A DNA stretch of 64,000 bases, from the NCBI RefSeq assembly GCF_001969365.1, contig NZ_CP019312.1:186001-250000 (forward strand), given 5' to 3'. Positions within the stretch are counted from its first letter, which is position 1. Every line of letters begins with the position of its first letter. The notes under the pieces are model-generated. The model did not search any database, was not told the origin of the DNA, and was given only the letters and a program-made list of their open reading frames with translations. Made by a program: the position numbers and the translations under genes. This DNA comes from Tateyamaria omphalii (GTDB taxonomy: Bacteria; Pseudomonadota; Alphaproteobacteria; Rhodobacterales; Rhodobacteraceae). Shown here piece by piece: positions 8,585 through 17,660 of this stretch.

Positions 8585-9772
8585 ATGGAACAGACAGCCC
8601 CCAAAGCCCTTTTGGCTGCCCCGGCCAATCCGATTCCCCCCGCCCCCCAGATGATTGTCGATGTGGCCCGCGCCCATGGCGTCAGCCCGTTCCGCCAGAT
8701 GCGCGAGATGTGGGCGCTGCGCCGTGGTCAGAGCCGTATGCGTGCGGATGAGTATCACACATCGGGTGTGTATGACCCGGCGCTGTCGATGGATGAGAAG
8801 AAGACCTTTGTCGGCGAGATGGGCAGCTTCAAGCTGAACAATCGCCTGTCGCCGCTGGATCTGACGCCGATGCGTGCGTTCATCCGCGACAAGGCGATGT
8901 ATGCCGCCCTTCTGGAACGTCTGGGCGCGCGGACCACGCACACGCAGGCCATGGTGCATCCCAACCGCACCTGTGGCACCATCCCGGTGCTGCGCGACCC
9001 GCAGGCGGTTGTCGCGTTTCTGAAGACTGACGCGGAATATCCGCTGTTCGGCAAGCCCTGCGAAGGGTCGAAAAGCGTGGGTTCGGCCCTGATCACGGGG
9101 CTGGAGGGCGACATGCTGCGTCTGGGCAACGGGCGCGAGGTGGACCTTCAAGGCTTCGCGCATGAGCTGGTCGAGGATTATCCCGAAGGATTTATCCTGC
9201 AATCGGCGGTGCAGCAGCACCCCGACATGACCGCCATCACCGGCCCGGCGGTCGGCACGTTGCGCGTCGTGACCCTGCGGGACGAGCATGGCCCAAAGGT
9301 GCTTTATTCGCTGTGGAAACTGCCCTCGCCCTCGGCCATGTCCGACAATTTCTGGCAGGCGGGGTCGATGGTGGCCCAGGTGGGCGACGATGGCGTTGTC
9401 AGCCGCTGCAAGCGCGGCACGGGCCTTGCCGCCGAGTGGATCGACACGCATCCGGTGAGCGGGCAGCCCATTGTCGGCGCGCAGATCCCGCATTGGGATG
9501 CCGTGCAGAAGCTGGCGATGGACAACCACATGCTGTTTCCTGACTTCGGCGTGTTCGGTTGGGACATCGCGATTGATGCGGGTGGCCCGCTGGTCATCGA
9601 GTGCAACGCCAACCCGTTTCACATGCTGTATCAGCTGGCCACGGGCGAGGGCGTGCTGAATGCGCGTCACATGCCGCAGTTCGACGCGGCCATCGCGTGT
9701 TCGGCGGCGATCAAGTCGCGCCGCATCGAAACGGAAAAAGCGCGTAAAAAGGCGGGTGATCTGCCGCGCTAA
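8585..9772 (+). CDS. ATP-grasp protein, sugar-transfer-associated type
   Basis: A 395-residue protein. Middle and C-terminal features fit the ATPgrasp_ST family: YPLFGKPCEGSKSVG (nucleotide-binding lysine loop), GFILQSAVQQHPDM, GTLRVVTL, and the metal-binding VIECNANPFH near residue 340. Members ligate carboxylates to amines or other acceptors and often occur near surface-sugar genes; the substrate here is unknown. The start at 8585 lacks a strong ribosome site (AGAGGACAGATTTT). It stands alone between the argH operon and lysA, 40 bases before lysA. Confidence 0.75.
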   Translation: MEQTAPKALLAAPANPIPPAPQMIVDVARAHGVSPFRQMREMWALRRGQSRMRADEYHTSGVYDPALSMDEKKTFVGEMGSFKLNNRLSPLDLTPMRAFIRDKAMYAALLERLGARTTHTQAMVHPNRTCGTIPVLRDPQAVVAFLKTDAEYPLFGKPCEGSKSVGSALITGLEGDMLRLGNGREVDLQGFAHELVEDYPEGFILQSAVQQHPDMTAITGPAVGTLRVVTLRDEHGPKVLYSLWKLPSPSAMSDNFWQAGSMVAQVGDDGVVSRCKRGTGLAAEWIDTHPVSGQPIVGAQIPHWDAVQKLAMDNHMLFPDFGVFGWDIAIDAGGPLVIECNANPFHMLYQLATGEGVLNARHMPQFDAAIACSAAIKSRRIETEKARKKAGDLPR

Positions 9773-9786
9773 ACAATTGAAGCCGG

Positions 9787-9810
9787 GCGCCTGCTGATCT
9801 AGGCAGGCGC
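9787..9810 (+). promoter_or_regulatory. Hairpin immediately before lysA
   Basis: A perfect 8-bp stem GCGCCTGC / GCAGGCGC with an 8-base loop ends two bases before the lysA ATG. Its 3' arm contains the only ribosome-site-like purines (GGCAGGCG). It could terminate the upstream gene or occlude lysA initiation. Confidence 0.45.
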
Positions 9811-9812
9811 TC

Positions 9813-11078
9813 ATGGATCATTTTCTCTACCGCGATGGCGTTCTGCACGCCGAGGATGTGCCGGTGGCCGATATTGCCGCCGCCGTCGGTACGCCATTCT
9901 ACGTTTACTCGACCGCCACGCTGCTGCGCCACTTCACGCTGTTTGATGACGCCCTGAACGGCATGGACCACCTGGTGTGCTACGCCATGAAGGCGGCGAG
10001 CAATCAGGCGATCCTCAAGACACTGGCCCAGGCGGGCGCAGGCATGGACGTGGTGTCGGTCGGCGAATACGCGCGGGCGAGGGCGGCGGGCGTGCCGGGC
10101 GACAAGATCGTGTTTTCCGGCGTGGGCAAGACGGCGGATGAAATCCGCATGGCGCTGACCGGTGGCATCCGCCAGTTCAACGTGGAATCGGAACCCGAGA
10201 TGGAGGTGCTGAACCGCGTCGCGGGCGAGGTGGGCGCCGTTGCCCCCATCACCATCCGCGTGAACCCCGATGTCGATGCCAAGACGCACGCCAAGATCGC
10301 CACCGGCAAGTCCGAGAACAAGTTCGGCATCCCCATCGCCCGCGCCCGCGAGGTGTATGCGATGGCCGGAGCGATGGAAAACCTCGATGTCATCGGCATC
10401 GACGTGCATATCGGCTCGCAATTGACGGAGCTTGCGCCGTTCGAGTTGGCCTATGCAAAAGTGGCCGAACTGACCGTGCAACTGCGCGAGGACGGGCACA
10501 ACATCCGCCGCCTTGATCTGGGGGGCGGCCTTGGCATTCCCTACGCCCGCTCGAACGAGGCGCCGCCGCTGCCAACGGACTATGGCGCGCTGATCAAGCG
10601 CACCGTCGGCCATCTGGGCTGCGAGATCGAGATCGAGCCGGGGCGCCTGATTTCGGGAAATGCCGGGATCATGGTGTCCGAGGTCATCTACGTCAAATCG
10701 GGCGAGGGGCGCGATTTTCTGATCCTGGATGGCGCCATGAACGACCTGATCCGGCCCGCGATGTACGAGGCCTATCATGATATCGTGCCCATCATCGAAC
10801 CTGCGCCCGGCGCGGAACAGGCCCCCTATGACATTGTGGGGCCGGTCTGCGAATCCGGGGACACGTTTGCCAAGCAGCGGATGATGCCGCGGCTGAACGC
10901 CGGTGACCTTGTCGCGTTCAGATCGGCGGGCGCATATGGCGCAGTAATGAGCAGTGAGTACAACACGCGACCACTTATTCCCGAAGTTCTGGTGAATGGT
11001 GATCAATACGCGGTGATCCGCGCACGCCCGACCTTTGACGAAATGATAAATCGCGATACCATCCCAGGGTGGCTCTGA
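9813..11078 (+). CDS. lysA: Diaminopimelate decarboxylase
   Basis: A 421-residue fold-type III PLP enzyme that converts meso-diaminopimelate to L-lysine. Lys60 in YAMKAASN is the PLP Schiff-base residue. HIGSQLTEL, GGGLGIPY, EPGRLISGNAG and GPVCESGDTFA are the usual cofactor and substrate motifs. Length and start (MDHFLYRDGVL) match the family. No good free ribosome site is visible because the upstream 20 bases are folded into a hairpin. Confidence 0.97.
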   Translation: MDHFLYRDGVLHAEDVPVADIAAAVGTPFYVYSTATLLRHFTLFDDALNGMDHLVCYAMKAASNQAILKTLAQAGAGMDVVSVGEYARARAAGVPGDKIVFSGVGKTADEIRMALTGGIRQFNVESEPEMEVLNRVAGEVGAVAPITIRVNPDVDAKTHAKIATGKSENKFGIPIARAREVYAMAGAMENLDVIGIDVHIGSQLTELAPFELAYAKVAELTVQLREDGHNIRRLDLGGGLGIPYARSNEAPPLPTDYGALIKRTVGHLGCEIEIEPGRLISGNAGIMVSEVIYVKSGEGRDFLILDGAMNDLIRPAMYEAYHDIVPIIEPAPGAEQAPYDIVGPVCESGDTFAKQRMMPRLNAGDLVAFRSAGAYGAVMSSEYNTRPLIPEVLVNGDQYAVIRARPTFDEMINRDTIPGWL

Positions 11079-11148
11079 TCCTTTCAGCGCCTACATGAGG
11101 CTGAGGGCGCTATGATGTGGCCCGCGCCACCGACAAGGGACGCGATGA

Positions 11149-13758
11149 ATGGCCAACTATTCCAAACATGACGCGCGGCGCGGGCTGAAAGCACTGCGCT
11201 GGCCGCTGACGTTCACGCGTGCGGGCATGTTTGCTGAAGCGTTCTGGCAAGCCACATGGCCACTTGCAACCGTGGTTCTGGCGGCGCTCGCCGTTTTGAT
11301 GCTGGGCCTGCAAGACACGGTGATGGTCGAACTGGTGTGGTTCGCGGCGGTTGTCGCGACAGGAGCGGCTATCGGAGCCCTGGTCTATGCGCTGCGCACG
11401 TTCCGCATCCCGACCCGCGCGGCCGCCCTTGTTCGGTTGGACGAAACCCTGCCGGGCCGTCCAATCCAGGCGCTGCTTGATGAACAGGCTGTGGGGGATG
11501 GCGATGCCGCCTCGACCGCGGTGTGGCGGGCGCACCAGGCGCGCATGGCCGAACGCGCGGCACGGGCACAACCGGTGCCTGCTGATCTGCGCATCGCGCG
11601 GCGCGATCCCTATGCCCTGCGCTACGTGGCTGTCCTGATCTTTGCCGTGGCGCTGATTTTTGGTTCCATCTGGCGCGTCGGGTCTGTCGCCGACATGACG
11701 CCGGGCGGTGCGGACGGTCTGGCCACCGGGCCGGTTTGGGAAGGGTGGGCGGAAAGCCCGCGCTACACCGGTCGGCCCACCATCTACCTGAACGATATTC
11801 CGGAGGGCACGCTTGAAGTTCCTGTCGGGTCGCTGATCACATTGCGCCTGTATGGCGAGGTTGGCGCGCTGACCATCGCGGAAACGGTGTCCGGGCGGAT
11901 CGGCGAAGTGCCCCCGGCCTCTGCGCCCGAGCAGGACTTTACCGTCAACCAGTCGGGTGAAATTGCAATCAATGGCCCCGGTGGGCGGACATGGACCGTC
12001 GCCGTGCTGGCCGACACAGCCCCAACCATTGAGGTCCTTGACGGACCGGAGACAACTGCTCTGGGCGAGATGACCTTGCCTTACGCGGCTTCCGACGACT
12101 ACGGGGTCGAAGCGGGCGAGGCACGCTTTGCCCTTGATCTGCCCGAGGTGGACCGCCGCCACGGGTTGGCCATTGCGCCAGAGGCGCGCCCGGAGATCAC
12201 GGCTTCCTTGCCCATGCCCTTCACCGGTGATCGCACCGAATTCGAAGAGGCGCTGGTCGAGGATTTTTCGGAACACCCGTGGGCCAATCTGCCGGTGACC
12301 GTCGTGATGACCGCGCTTGATGCGGCCGAACAGCAATCCGAGACCGAACCGTTCCAGATGATCCTGCCGGGGCGGCGGTTTTTCGACCCGCTCGCCGCCT
12401 CCATCATCGAACAGCGCCGCGATCTGCTGTGGTCGAAGGACAACAGCACCCGCGTCGCGCAGATCCTGCGTGCCGTGGCGCACAGACCCGACGACGTGTT
12501 CCGGCGCGAGGTGGACCAACTGCGCCTGCGCCGCGTGATCACAAAACTTGAAACCTTTGCCAGCTATGGTCTGACCGACGAGCAACAGGAAGACATCTCG
12601 CGCGATATGTGGGACCTTGCCCTTGGGATCGAGGAAGGGGATCTGGCGGACGCGCTGGAGCGGCTGCGTCGCGCGCGCGAGCGGTTGGAACAGGCCATGC
12701 GCGATGGGGCGAGCCCCGAGGAAATCGAAGAGCTGATGCGCGAGTTGCGCCGCGCCACCGACGATTACATGCAGCAGCTGTCGCGCCAGGCCGAGTTGGA
12801 TCGTCAGAACAACGAAGAAAATCCGCGCAACCAGCAGTCCGAAAACCAGATGCAGATGACGCAGGATGACATCCAGCGCATGATGGACCGCATTCAGGAG
12901 TTGATGGAACAGGGCCGCATGGCCGAGGCCGAGCAGGCCCTGCGCGAGTTGCAGGAAATGCTGGAAAACATGCAGGTCACCCAAGGCCAGGGTGGCGAAG
13001 GCCAAAGCCCCGGTGAGCAGGCCATGGAAGGTCTGGCCGAAACGCTGCGCGAACAGCAGGGCCTGAGCGATCAGGCATTCCGCGACCTTCAGGAACAGTT
13101 CAACCCGAACGCGCAGGCCGGTGAAAGCCAGGGCAACGAGGGCCGCGATGGCGGTCAGGGCCGTGGTCAGGAGCACAGCCAGGGCGGTCAGGGTCAGGGC
13201 CAGCAAGGTGATACCGAACAAGGCGGCGAAGGCAACGAACAGGCCGATGGCGAAGCGCAGGGCGAAGGCGCGCTTGCCGACCGCCAACAGGCGCTGCGCG
13301 ACGAATTGCGCCGCCAGCAGGGCAGCCTGCCCGGTTCCGGCACACCCGAGGGCGAGGCGGCCCGCGACGCGCTGGACCGTGCGGGCCGCGCCATGGACGG
13401 CGCCGAAGAGGCGCTGCGCCAACGCGACTTTGCCGACGCCATCGACAATCAAAGCCAGGCCATGGAGGCCCTGCGCGAGGGTATGCGCGCCCTTGGCGAA
13501 GCCATGCAGCAGGAACAGCAGGACGCCCAGCAGGGTCAGGGCACATCTGAAAGCGACCGCCGGGCCGAAGCGCGCGATCCTCTGGGCCGCGAGCCGGGAT
13601 CAAACGGGTCGGTCGGCACCGAAGAGGGGCTGTTGCAGGGCGAGGACGTGTACCGCCGCGCCCGTGATCTGCTGGACGAGATCCGCCGCCGCTCAGGTGA
13701 GGGCGAGCGTCCCGATGTCGAACTTGACTATCTCAAACGCCTTCTCGACCGCTTCTGA
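11149..13758 (+). CDS. TIGR02302/DUF4175 family membrane protein
   Basis: An 869-residue alphaproteobacterial protein of unknown function. There are two transmembrane pairs: residues about 30-90 (LATVVLAALAVLMLGL, FAAVVATGAAIGALVYAL) and about 165-185 (VAVLIFAVALIFGSIW). A large periplasmic or soluble region and a strongly biased tail follow. Residues about 500-590 are charged coiled coil, and about 600-800 are Gln/Gly/Glu-rich, with many GQG/GEG repeats. The architecture fits TIGR02302. It is followed three bases later by a convergent gene with no terminator space. Confidence 0.9.
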   Translation: MANYSKHDARRGLKALRWPLTFTRAGMFAEAFWQATWPLATVVLAALAVLMLGLQDTVMVELVWFAAVVATGAAIGALVYALRTFRIPTRAAALVRLDETLPGRPIQALLDEQAVGDGDAASTAVWRAHQARMAERAARAQPVPADLRIARRDPYALRYVAVLIFAVALIFGSIWRVGSVADMTPGGADGLATGPVWEGWAESPRYTGRPTIYLNDIPEGTLEVPVGSLITLRLYGEVGALTIAETVSGRIGEVPPASAPEQDFTVNQSGEIAINGPGGRTWTVAVLADTAPTIEVLDGPETTALGEMTLPYAASDDYGVEAGEARFALDLPEVDRRHGLAIAPEARPEITASLPMPFTGDRTEFEEALVEDFSEHPWANLPVTVVMTALDAAEQQSETEPFQMILPGRRFFDPLAASIIEQRRDLLWSKDNSTRVAQILRAVAHRPDDVFRREVDQLRLRRVITKLETFASYGLTDEQQEDISRDMWDLALGIEEGDLADALERLRRARERLEQAMRDGASPEEIEELMRELRRATDDYMQQLSRQAELDRQNNEENPRNQQSENQMQMTQDDIQRMMDRIQELMEQGRMAEAEQALRELQEMLENMQVTQGQGGEGQSPGEQAMEGLAETLREQQGLSDQAFRDLQEQFNPNAQAGESQGNEGRDGGQGRGQEHSQGGQGQGQQGDTEQGGEGNEQADGEAQGEGALADRQQALRDELRRQQGSLPGSGTPEGEAARDALDRAGRAMDGAEEALRQRDFADAIDNQSQAMEALREGMRALGEAMQQEQQDAQQGQGTSESDRRAEARDPLGREPGSNGSVGTEEGLLQGEDVYRRARDLLDEIRRRSGEGERPDVELDYLKRLLDRF

Positions 13759-13761
13759 GGG

Positions 13762-14574
13762 TTACTCCCCTTCGCTGGCCGTCAGATTGTCCAGCCATGT
13801 CAGACCGGCCGCAACCTGCCCGTCCAGCCACACCCGAGCGCTGTCGACCTGCGCCACATAAGAGCTGAGCAATGGGTCAACCTGCGGAACCGCTTGCGCG
13901 ATGTCGGGCGCGAAAACGTAGATCACCAACAACACAATGGCGAGCAGGACCACCAACATGAAACCCCGCCGGAACCCGGAACGGTCCTGAACCGTCTCTG
14001 CGGGGTCCGCTGTCACCTCTGCGCCGGGTGTCGACTGACGGTCCCCCGTTGATCGCAGCGTGGAATTGATCTCTTCGATATCGGGCAACAGATCGCGCCG
14101 CGAGCCGATGGCAGCAGCGGTGGCCGCCGCTTCTGTCACTTGCGCAGGCGCCTCAGGCTCTTCGCCCCTCATACGGGCCATGCGGTCGCGGGCCTCACGG
14201 CCACGGCGATCAGCATCTGTTTCGGCGCTGTCCAGGCCAAGCTCAGGCTGGCTTTCCAGCGTTTCAGCGTCGCTTGCGCGCGCCTGGCTCTCCATCTCGG
14301 CCTCTTCGCGCAGGATGTCGGCCACGGATGGATCAAGCTCCCGGCGCTTTGGCGCGGGGGCGTCGGCGGGCTCCTCGTCTTCGGCCGGGCTGTCGTCTGC
14401 GGGCGCCAGATCGGCGGGCACATCTTCGATATCCGGGTCGTCGGGCATCTGGTTGGGGTGGTGCTGAAACCACGTCTGGCCACAGTTCGAACACTGCACG
14501 TCGCGCCCCTCAGCCGGGATCACGTCATCCACAACTTCGTATTGCGCATCGCAATTGGGACAAATCAGCCGCAT
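13762..14574 (-). CDS. Zinc-ribbon (MJ0042-type) membrane protein
   Basis: A 270-residue protein opening with MRLICPNCDAQYEV and later VQCSNCGQTWF, the two CxxC pairs of an MJ0042 zinc ribbon. A long acidic, low-complexity linker (residues about 40-190) leads to one transmembrane helix (GFMLVVLLAIVLLVIYVFA) and a short C-terminal domain. This layout is common in alphaproteobacteria; function is unknown. It is divergent from ftsE across about 150 bases, an arrangement often seen around ftsEX in this family. Confidence 0.85.
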   Translation of the reverse strand: MRLICPNCDAQYEVVDDVIPAEGRDVQCSNCGQTWFQHHPNQMPDDPDIEDVPADLAPADDSPAEDEEPADAPAPKRRELDPSVADILREEAEMESQARASDAETLESQPELGLDSAETDADRRGREARDRMARMRGEEPEAPAQVTEAAATAAAIGSRRDLLPDIEEINSTLRSTGDRQSTPGAEVTADPAETVQDRSGFRRGFMLVVLLAIVLLVIYVFAPDIAQAVPQVDPLLSSYVAQVDSARVWLDGQVAAGLTWLDNLTASEGE

Positions 14575-14723
14575 TTCAGATCCTGCCTCGATTTTTATAG
14601 GTTACCATATGTTGTAGGCCGTGTTCATAAAAGACATAACTGCCTGCGGCGCAGGCCAAGCATTCACATTGAATCCGGCATGGTGCTGAGGCACAACAGG
14701 TCGCAAAGGGGCGGGGGGCGCAC

Positions 14724-15401
14724 GTGATCGAGCTGGAAAATGTGGCGTACAGCTATGGCGGGGGTGAGCTTTTGTCCGACATTTCGGTCAAGCTGGCCCC
14801 GGGGTCATTCCATTTCCTGACCGGTCCGTCGGGGGCGGGCAAGACCACGCTTTTGAAACTCTGCTATGGCGCGCTTCTGCCGACATCCGGCCAGGTGCGC
14901 CTGTTCGACCGCGATGTGCGCAGCCTGCAGCGCGACGACATCGCCAAGGTGCGGCGGCGCGTGGGCGTGGTGCACCAGGATGTGCAATTCCTCGACCACC
15001 TTCCGGTGTCGGACAACGTGGCGCTGCCGCTGACCGTGTCGGGCCGCCATGCGGACGCGGCCAACGGGGATCTGACGGAGCTGATGACCTGGGTCGGCCT
15101 GACCGTGCGGGCAGATGCGCTGCCGCCAGAGCTTTCGGGCGGCGAACGCCAACGCGCGGCGCTGGCGCGCGCCGTCATCATGTCGCCCGATGTGGTGCTG
15201 GCGGACGAACCCACCGGCAACGTCGATTGGGACATGTCCCAACGCCTGCTCACCCTGCTTGTCGAGCTGAACAAGATGGGCAAGACGGTCCTGATCGCCA
15301 CCCACGACCTGTCGCTGATCCGCGCGGCCAAGGCGCAGGTGCAGGCGCGCGTGCTGCGCATTTCGAACCGGCGGGTGCAGCTGGCGGGGGCGGACCTTTG
15401 A
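14724..15401 (+). CDS. ftsE: Cell-division ABC ATPase FtsE
   Basis: A 225-residue ATPase of the FtsEX complex, which couples ATP hydrolysis at the septum to peptidoglycan hydrolase activation. Walker A GPSGAGKTT is near residue 35, the LSGGERQR signature near 137, Walker B VVLADEPTG near 158, and the switch histidine in IATHDLS. The start is GTG-proximal ATG at 14724 (gcacgtg ATCGAG is read as GTG/ATG-type initiation; the frame begins M-I-E-L). It is immediately coupled to ftsX, whose possible TTG start overlaps the stop. Confidence 0.95.
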   Translation: MIELENVAYSYGGGELLSDISVKLAPGSFHFLTGPSGAGKTTLLKLCYGALLPTSGQVRLFDRDVRSLQRDDIAKVRRRVGVVHQDVQFLDHLPVSDNVALPLTVSGRHADAANGDLTELMTWVGLTVRADALPPELSGGERQRAALARAVIMSPDVVLADEPTGNVDWDMSQRLLTLLVELNKMGKTVLIATHDLSLIRAAKAQVQARVLRISNRRVQLAGADL

Positions 15402-15409
15402 AATTCAAC

Positions 15410-16303
15410 ATGCGGACCCTGCGCGCCCTTCTGGCCGGTGATCGCTATGCCGACCGGGTCGTGCCGCCAACGGGCTTCACCGCGCAACTGACCCTTTTCG
15501 TATCAGGTGCCATGGCGTTCCTGGCGGTCTTTGCGCTTGCGCTGTCGCTGGCCTCCGGTCGGTTGGCCGACCGTTGGGGGGACGAGCTGGCGCGCACCGC
15601 CACCATCCGTATCGTGGCCCCCGAAGATCAACGTGCCATTCAGACAACCGCCGCGCTGCAAGTGCTGTCCACAACGCCGGGCGTGGCGCAGGCCCGCGCG
15701 CTCACCGACGAAGAGCAACAGGCCCTGCTTGCCCCGTGGTTCGGCCAGGACCTGCCGCTTGATACGCTGCCCGTGCCCCGGTTGATCGAGATCGAGGCAA
15801 CCGGTCAGGGCTTTGACGCAACGGGCCTGCGCCTGCGTCTGGCGGCCGAGGTGCCGGGCGCTGTGCTGGACGATCATGGACGCTGGCGCGCGCCTCTCGT
15901 CTCAGCGGCCCAACGATTGCGTCTGCTGGGCTGGACCGTTGCGATGCTGATCGTCGGCGCCGTCGCGGCGATGGTGACGCTCGCGGCCAATGCGGCCCTT
16001 GCGGCCAATGCGCAGGTCATCGCGGTGCTGCGCCTTGTGGGCGCCACCGACAGCTACATCGCCAACGCGTTTGTCCGCCGGTTCACCTTGCGCGCTCTGG
16101 CAGGCTCCGCCGCCGGTGTGGCCTTGGGTGTGCTGGCCGTCTGGCTGATGCCTTCCGGGGGCGAGGCACCGGGCTTTCTGACCGGTTTGGGCTTTCAGGG
16201 CGCAGGCTGGCTCGTCCCACTTTTGCTGCCGCTTGTTTGCGCGGCGGTCGCCCTCATCGCCACGGCCTATGCCGCCAGCCGCGCCCTAAGGACACTTACA
16301 TGA
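15410..16303 (+). CDS. ftsX: Cell-division ABC permease FtsX
   Basis: A 297-residue membrane partner of FtsE. There is one N-terminal helix (LFVSGAMAFLAVFALALSLA), an extracytoplasmic domain of about 110 residues, and three C-terminal helices (TVAMLIVGAVAAMVTLAANAA, ALAGSAAGVALGVLAVWLM, LVPLLLPLVCAAVALIATAY), the FtsX/MacB permease topology. ATG at 15410 gives MRTLRALL; a TTG at 15398 overlapping the ftsE stop is an alternative. A longer open frame to 15227 lies inside ftsE and is unlikely. The stop overlaps plsC by four bases. Confidence 0.93.
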   Translation: MRTLRALLAGDRYADRVVPPTGFTAQLTLFVSGAMAFLAVFALALSLASGRLADRWGDELARTATIRIVAPEDQRAIQTTAALQVLSTTPGVAQARALTDEEQQALLAPWFGQDLPLDTLPVPRLIEIEATGQGFDATGLRLRLAAEVPGAVLDDHGRWRAPLVSAAQRLRLLGWTVAMLIVGAVAAMVTLAANAALAANAQVIAVLRLVGATDSYIANAFVRRFTLRALAGSAAGVALGVLAVWLMPSGGEAPGFLTGLGFQGAGWLVPLLLPLVCAAVALIATAYAASRALRTLT

Positions 16304-17031
16304 TCCAATACCTCCGCTCGCTTGTCTTTGTGGGCCACATCTATGTCATGATGCTGGTGGTTGGGTTGCTATGGGCACCATACGCCATCGTCAGCAAACA
16401 TGGCGCCCGGTCGGCCTGCAAAAGCTACAGCCGCTATGTGTTCTGGTCGATGCGCTGGATGGTGGGGATCCGGGCCGAGGTGCGGGGCACGGTGCCGTCG
16501 GGCGAGGTGTTGATCGCAGCCAAGCACCAGTCCTTTCTCGACATCATGATGATCTTCACCGCGCTGCCCTCGGCCAAGTTCATCATGAAACGGTCGATCC
16601 TGTGGACGCCCATCATCGGGCTGTATGCCAAGCGTCTGGAATGTGTGCCGGTGGACCGGGGCAAGCGCGGCGCGGCCATTGCCAAGATGGTCGAGGATGT
16701 CGAGGCCGGGCGCGCCACGCCGGGCCAGTTGATCATTTATTCCCAAGGCACCCGAGTCGCGCCGGGGGCCAAGTGCCCTTACAAGGTGGGCACCGCCGTG
16801 CTGTATGAGCAGTTGGGCCAGCCTTGCGTGCCCGTGGCCACCAATGTCGGTGTGTTCTGGCCGCGCACGGGTATCCTGCGCAAACCGGGCACCGCCGTGG
16901 TCGAGTTTCTACCTGCCATGCCCGACGGGATGTCCAAGGAGGACTTTCTGGTCCATCTGGAAGAGACGGTCGAGGCGCGGTCAGACGCGCTGATGCGCGA
17001 AGGAGGGTTCGAACCCGATGGAGTTCATTGA
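16300..17031 (+). CDS. plsC: 1-acyl-sn-glycerol-3-phosphate acyltransferase
   Basis: A 243-residue membrane-associated acyltransferase making phosphatidic acid from lysophosphatidic acid. HQSFLD is the HX4D catalytic motif, CVPVDRGKRG the second substrate block, and YSQGTRVAPG corresponds to the EGTR-type block. A hydrophobic N-terminus (GHIYVMMLVVGLLWAPY) anchors it. The ATG overlaps the ftsX stop (ATGA) and its end overlaps the next gene by 14 bases, so ftsE-ftsX-plsC and the flavoprotein gene form one operon. Confidence 0.95.
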   Translation: MIQYLRSLVFVGHIYVMMLVVGLLWAPYAIVSKHGARSACKSYSRYVFWSMRWMVGIRAEVRGTVPSGEVLIAAKHQSFLDIMMIFTALPSAKFIMKRSILWTPIIGLYAKRLECVPVDRGKRGAAIAKMVEDVEAGRATPGQLIIYSQGTRVAPGAKCPYKVGTAVLYEQLGQPCVPVATNVGVFWPRTGILRKPGTAVVEFLPAMPDGMSKEDFLVHLEETVEARSDALMREGGFEPDGVH

Positions 17032-17620
17032 AGACATCGCAGCGCTTGAAGCGTTGTACGGCACACCGGGTGCGGCGTCGCTGCGCAAGGTGGCCGGTCA
17101 CCTGACGCCGCTTTATGCCAGTTGGATCGACAGATCCCGCTTTGTCGTGCTGACCACCGTTGGCCCGGACGGCACCGACGGCAGCCCGCGCGGCGACGAT
17201 GGCCCCGTCGTTTTGCAGCTTGATCCCAAGACACTGGCCTTGCCCGATTGGCGTGGCAACCAACGGCTCGATAGCTTGCGCAACATCGTATCGGACGGGC
17301 GCGTGTCGCTCATGTTCATGGTGCCGGGATCGAATACGGTTGTGCGGGTGAACGGGGTGGCCAGGCTCACGGCGGATGAGGACTTGCGCGCGCGCTTCGA
17401 ACAGAAAGGCCGCCACCCGGCGACCGTGATCGTTGTCACATTGGGCGAAGTTTACACCCAGTGCGCGCGTGCCCTGATCCGGGCCGGGCTGTGGTCGCGC
17501 AACGATGCGGACGGTCTGCCGACGCCTGGCGAGATATTGGCTGAGGTGTCGAAGGGCGAAGAGGGCGGAAAGCCCTATGACGACGCATGGCCCGAGCGTG
17601 CCGCCCGGACCATGTGGTAA
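17018..17620 (+). CDS. PPOX-type FMN-dependent flavoprotein (MSMEG_1061-like)
   Basis: A 200-residue protein of the pyridoxamine-5'-phosphate-oxidase-like split-barrel family. Diagnostic segments are FVVLTTVGPDGTDGSPRGD near residue 45, LPDWRGNQRLDSLRNI near 85, and LMFMVPGSNTVVRVNG near 105. Members bind FMN or F420 and carry out poorly defined redox reactions. The start ATG at 17018 lies inside the end of plsC, with GGAGGG upstream, indicating coupled translation. A perfect hairpin follows the stop. Confidence 0.88.
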   Translation: MEFIEDIAALEALYGTPGAASLRKVAGHLTPLYASWIDRSRFVVLTTVGPDGTDGSPRGDDGPVVLQLDPKTLALPDWRGNQRLDSLRNIVSDGRVSLMFMVPGSNTVVRVNGVARLTADEDLRARFEQKGRHPATVIVVTLGEVYTQCARALIRAGLWSRNDADGLPTPGEILAEVSKGEEGGKPYDDAWPERAARTMW

Positions 17621-17629
17621 TTTAACATA

Positions 17630-17652
17630 ATGTGTCCCATCATGGGACACAT
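17630..17652. terminator. Perfect hairpin between convergent genes
   Basis: A 10-bp stem ATGTGTCCCA / TGGGACACAT with a 3-base loop, placed between the flavoprotein and fasciclin stops. There is no strong T-run on either side, so it may terminate both transcripts or only stabilise their 3' ends. Confidence 0.55.
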
Positions 17653-17660
17653 CGCTCTGA

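Noticed and set aside
11110..13452. A 780-codon open frame opposite the TIGR02302 gene
   Set aside because: It mirrors a high-GC, Gln-rich coding strand; no domain, start context or ribosome site. Such long antisense frames are common in high-GC genomes.
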